In this document: piece by piece, positions 62,944 through 64,000 of the stretch
How the letters are laid out: every line of letters starts with the position of its first letter
Numbering within the stretch: position 1 is the stretch's first letter
Origin: Pacificibacter marinus
GTDB lineage: Bacteria > Pseudomonadota > Alphaproteobacteria > Rhodobacterales > Rhodobacteraceae
DNA: 64,000 nt
Reading direction: 5' to 3'
Assembly (NCBI RefSeq): GCF_018860665.1
Contig: NZ_JAHKPK010000002.1
Span: 19,825-83,824 of the forward strand
Notes under the pieces: generated by a model
What the model saw: only the letters and a program-made list of their open reading frames with translations
The model's database searches: none
Told to the model about the DNA's origin: nothing
Made by a program: the position numbers and the translations under genes

Positions 62944-64000
62944 TTAGCTTTCGGCTTTTTCAAGTTTTTCCAATGCGGCCATCCACAACTCTTCGGCGCG
63001 GTCTTTGGCGTCGCAAACTTCGTTGTATTTCTTTTGCCATAAGACAGCAGAGGGTTTGTCGTCATACAGTGCCGGATCAGCCAGCTTGATTTCAAGCTTT
63101 TTCGCCATCTCATTGATTTTGGCCATGCGTTGTTCACATTTGCGTGCCTCAGAGCGCAGCGCAAGAATTTCATCACGGGTGAACACGCGTTTGGCTGGGG
63201 CCGCAGGCTTGGGTTTGGCCTTTGGCTTGCGCCCGACTTTGTTTTTGTCATCCCCTTGCAGCAAAAGCTTGCGGTAGGTGTCCAAATCGTCGTCATAAGG
63301 CGTCACGCGCCCATCTTTGACCAACCACAAACGGTCCGCCACAAGGCTGAGCAAGTGCATGTCGTGCGTGACCAAAATCACAGCACCCGTATAGGCAGTC
63401 AATGCCTCCACAAGTGCTTCGCGGCTTTCAATGTCCAAGTGGTTGGTTGGTTCATCGAGGATCAACAGATGCGGCGCATCCAATGTGGCGAGCAGCAAAG
63501 ACAAACGCGCCTTTTGACCGCCCGACAGACGCCCCACTTTGGTGTCAGCTTGATCCGCGCCAAGGCCAAAGCCAGCCAGTTTTGCGCGCAATTTTGGACC
63601 AAAGACACCGGGCATGGCGGGGGCCAAATGCTGCAACGGGGTCTCTTCAAAATTCAGCTCTTCGACTTGGTGCTGCGCAAAGAACCCGATGCGCAACTTG
63701 TTGTGACGCTTGAGCTTTCCGCCCATGGGTTCCAAGGCATTTGACAACAATTTCGACAGGGTCGATTTGCCCTCACCATTGCGGCCCAGCAAAGCGATAC
63801 GGTCGTCTTGGTCGATGCGCAAATCAAGTTTGCCCAAAATCTGTTTGCCGTCATAACCAACGGAGGCGCCTTCCATATTGATAATGGGGGGCGACAATTC
63901 TTCGGGCTCTGGGAAGGTGAAAACCACGCGTGCCGCATCTTCGGGGGCGGTGATTTTTTCCATCTTTTCAAGCTGTTTCACACGAGACTGGGCTTGTTTC
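62944..64000 (-). CDS. ABC-F family ATPase, C-terminal part (cut by window edge)
   Basis: The last 351 complete codons are visible; the gene runs on past position 64000 without a start (reading KQAQSRVKQLEKMEK at the edge, the family linker). The second ABC domain has GRNGEGKST, LSGGQKARLSLLLATLDAPHLLILDEPTNHLD and the switch VTHDMHLLS. A KPKAKPKPAAPAK spacer precedes a C-terminal coiled coil. Resembles the YheS/EttA-like group and is distinct from the Uup-type protein at 45335-47158. Likely acts on ribosomes. Confidence 0.9.
   Translation of the reverse strand, partial: KQAQSRVKQLEKMEKITAPEDAARVVFTFPEPEELSPPIINMEGASVGYDGKQILGKLDLRIDQDDRIALLGRNGEGKSTLSKLLSNALEPMGGKLKRHNKLRIGFFAQHQVEELNFEETPLQHLAPAMPGVFGPKLRAKLAGFGLGADQADTKVGRLSGGQKARLSLLLATLDAPHLLILDEPTNHLDIESREALVEALTAYTGAVILVTHDMHLLSLVADRLWLVKDGRVTPYDDDLDTYRKLLLQGDDKNKVGRKPKAKPKPAAPAKRVFTRDEILALRSEARKCEQRMAKINEMAKKLEIKLADPALYDDKPSAVLWQKKYNEVCDAKDRAEELWMAALEKLEKAES

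Noticed and set aside
1-64000. CRISPR arrays, toxin-antitoxin pairs and known defence systems
   Set aside because: Scanned for spaced direct repeats and for typical gene pairs; none found.

Overview
The window looks like chromosomal DNA of a marine alphaproteobacterium of the Rhodobacteraceae (Roseobacter group). The evidence is gene order and protein style: yfgM-like/bamB/der, dgt ... argS/SPOR/nagZ/scpA/scpB, DUF177/rpmF/plsX/fabH/ihfA/merR/tRNA-Pro, lptF/lptG/lptD/surA/pdxA/rsmA with pepA-holC divergent, prfA/prmC/DUF4167, a long alphaproteobacterial-type Dcd, and a DUF6525 protein. No rRNA, CRISPR array, intact prophage or insertion sequence was seen. The one tRNA found is tRNA-Pro(GGG).

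Layout. 1-7.6 kb: a sugar-acid catabolic region. It holds the end of kduI, then kduD, uxuB and uxuA, which funnel uronates to 2-keto-3-deoxygluconate, and then a LysR regulator divergent from an AraD1/GguC-type FAH-fold protein and an arabonate-type IlvD/Edd dehydratase. 7.7-11.6 kb: a shortened CysG-like precorrin-2 dehydrogenase, adenine deaminase and DusA. 11.7-16.5 kb: a two-gene RND efflux operon on the minus strand without an outer-membrane factor. 17.1-20.8 kb: the envelope/ribosome block yfgM-like, bamB, der. 21.0-25.7 kb: the most accessory-looking part, with xthA, a BaiN/HI0933-type flavoprotein, a tandem duplication of a complete small secreted-protein gene, AT-rich non-coding DNA and a small basic DUF6525 protein. 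25.7-35.3 kb: erpA, dgt, a CPA1-type antiporter with a C-terminal nucleotide-binding domain, argS, a SPOR protein, nagZ, scpA, scpB and a small conserved-looking protein. 35.5-38.3 kb: a membrane diguanylate cyclase, dcd and tRNA-Pro.

38.4-43.8 kb: the minus-strand lipid/ribosome/IHF block, divergent from bamE. 43.9-47.2 kb: msrB, an OlsB-type acyltransferase and an Uup-type ABC-F ATPase. 47.4-51.6 kb: a small outer-membrane beta-barrel protein, DUF1499, prfA, prmC and DUF4167. 51.9-59.5 kb: the lipopolysaccharide-export and periplasmic-folding operon on the minus strand, with translationally coupled 4-base overlaps at four of its five junctions. 59.7-64 kb: pepA-holC, then a minus-strand group of an ABC-F ATPase (cut by the window edge), marC and a retropepsin-like protease.

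Functionally the window is mostly housekeeping. Outer-membrane biogenesis is heavily represented (BamB, BamE, SurA, LptD/F/G, YfgM-like). I did not find a clear undescribed multi-gene system. The observations that most deserve checking are the CysG-like protein carrying a degraded half of a SUMT domain, the whole-transcription-unit duplication of a small secreted protein, a perfect 9-base inverted repeat in the LysR/araD1 divergent region, and a MerR-type regulator with a very long acidic tail beside ihfA. All functional calls are by eye from sequence; no database search was run.
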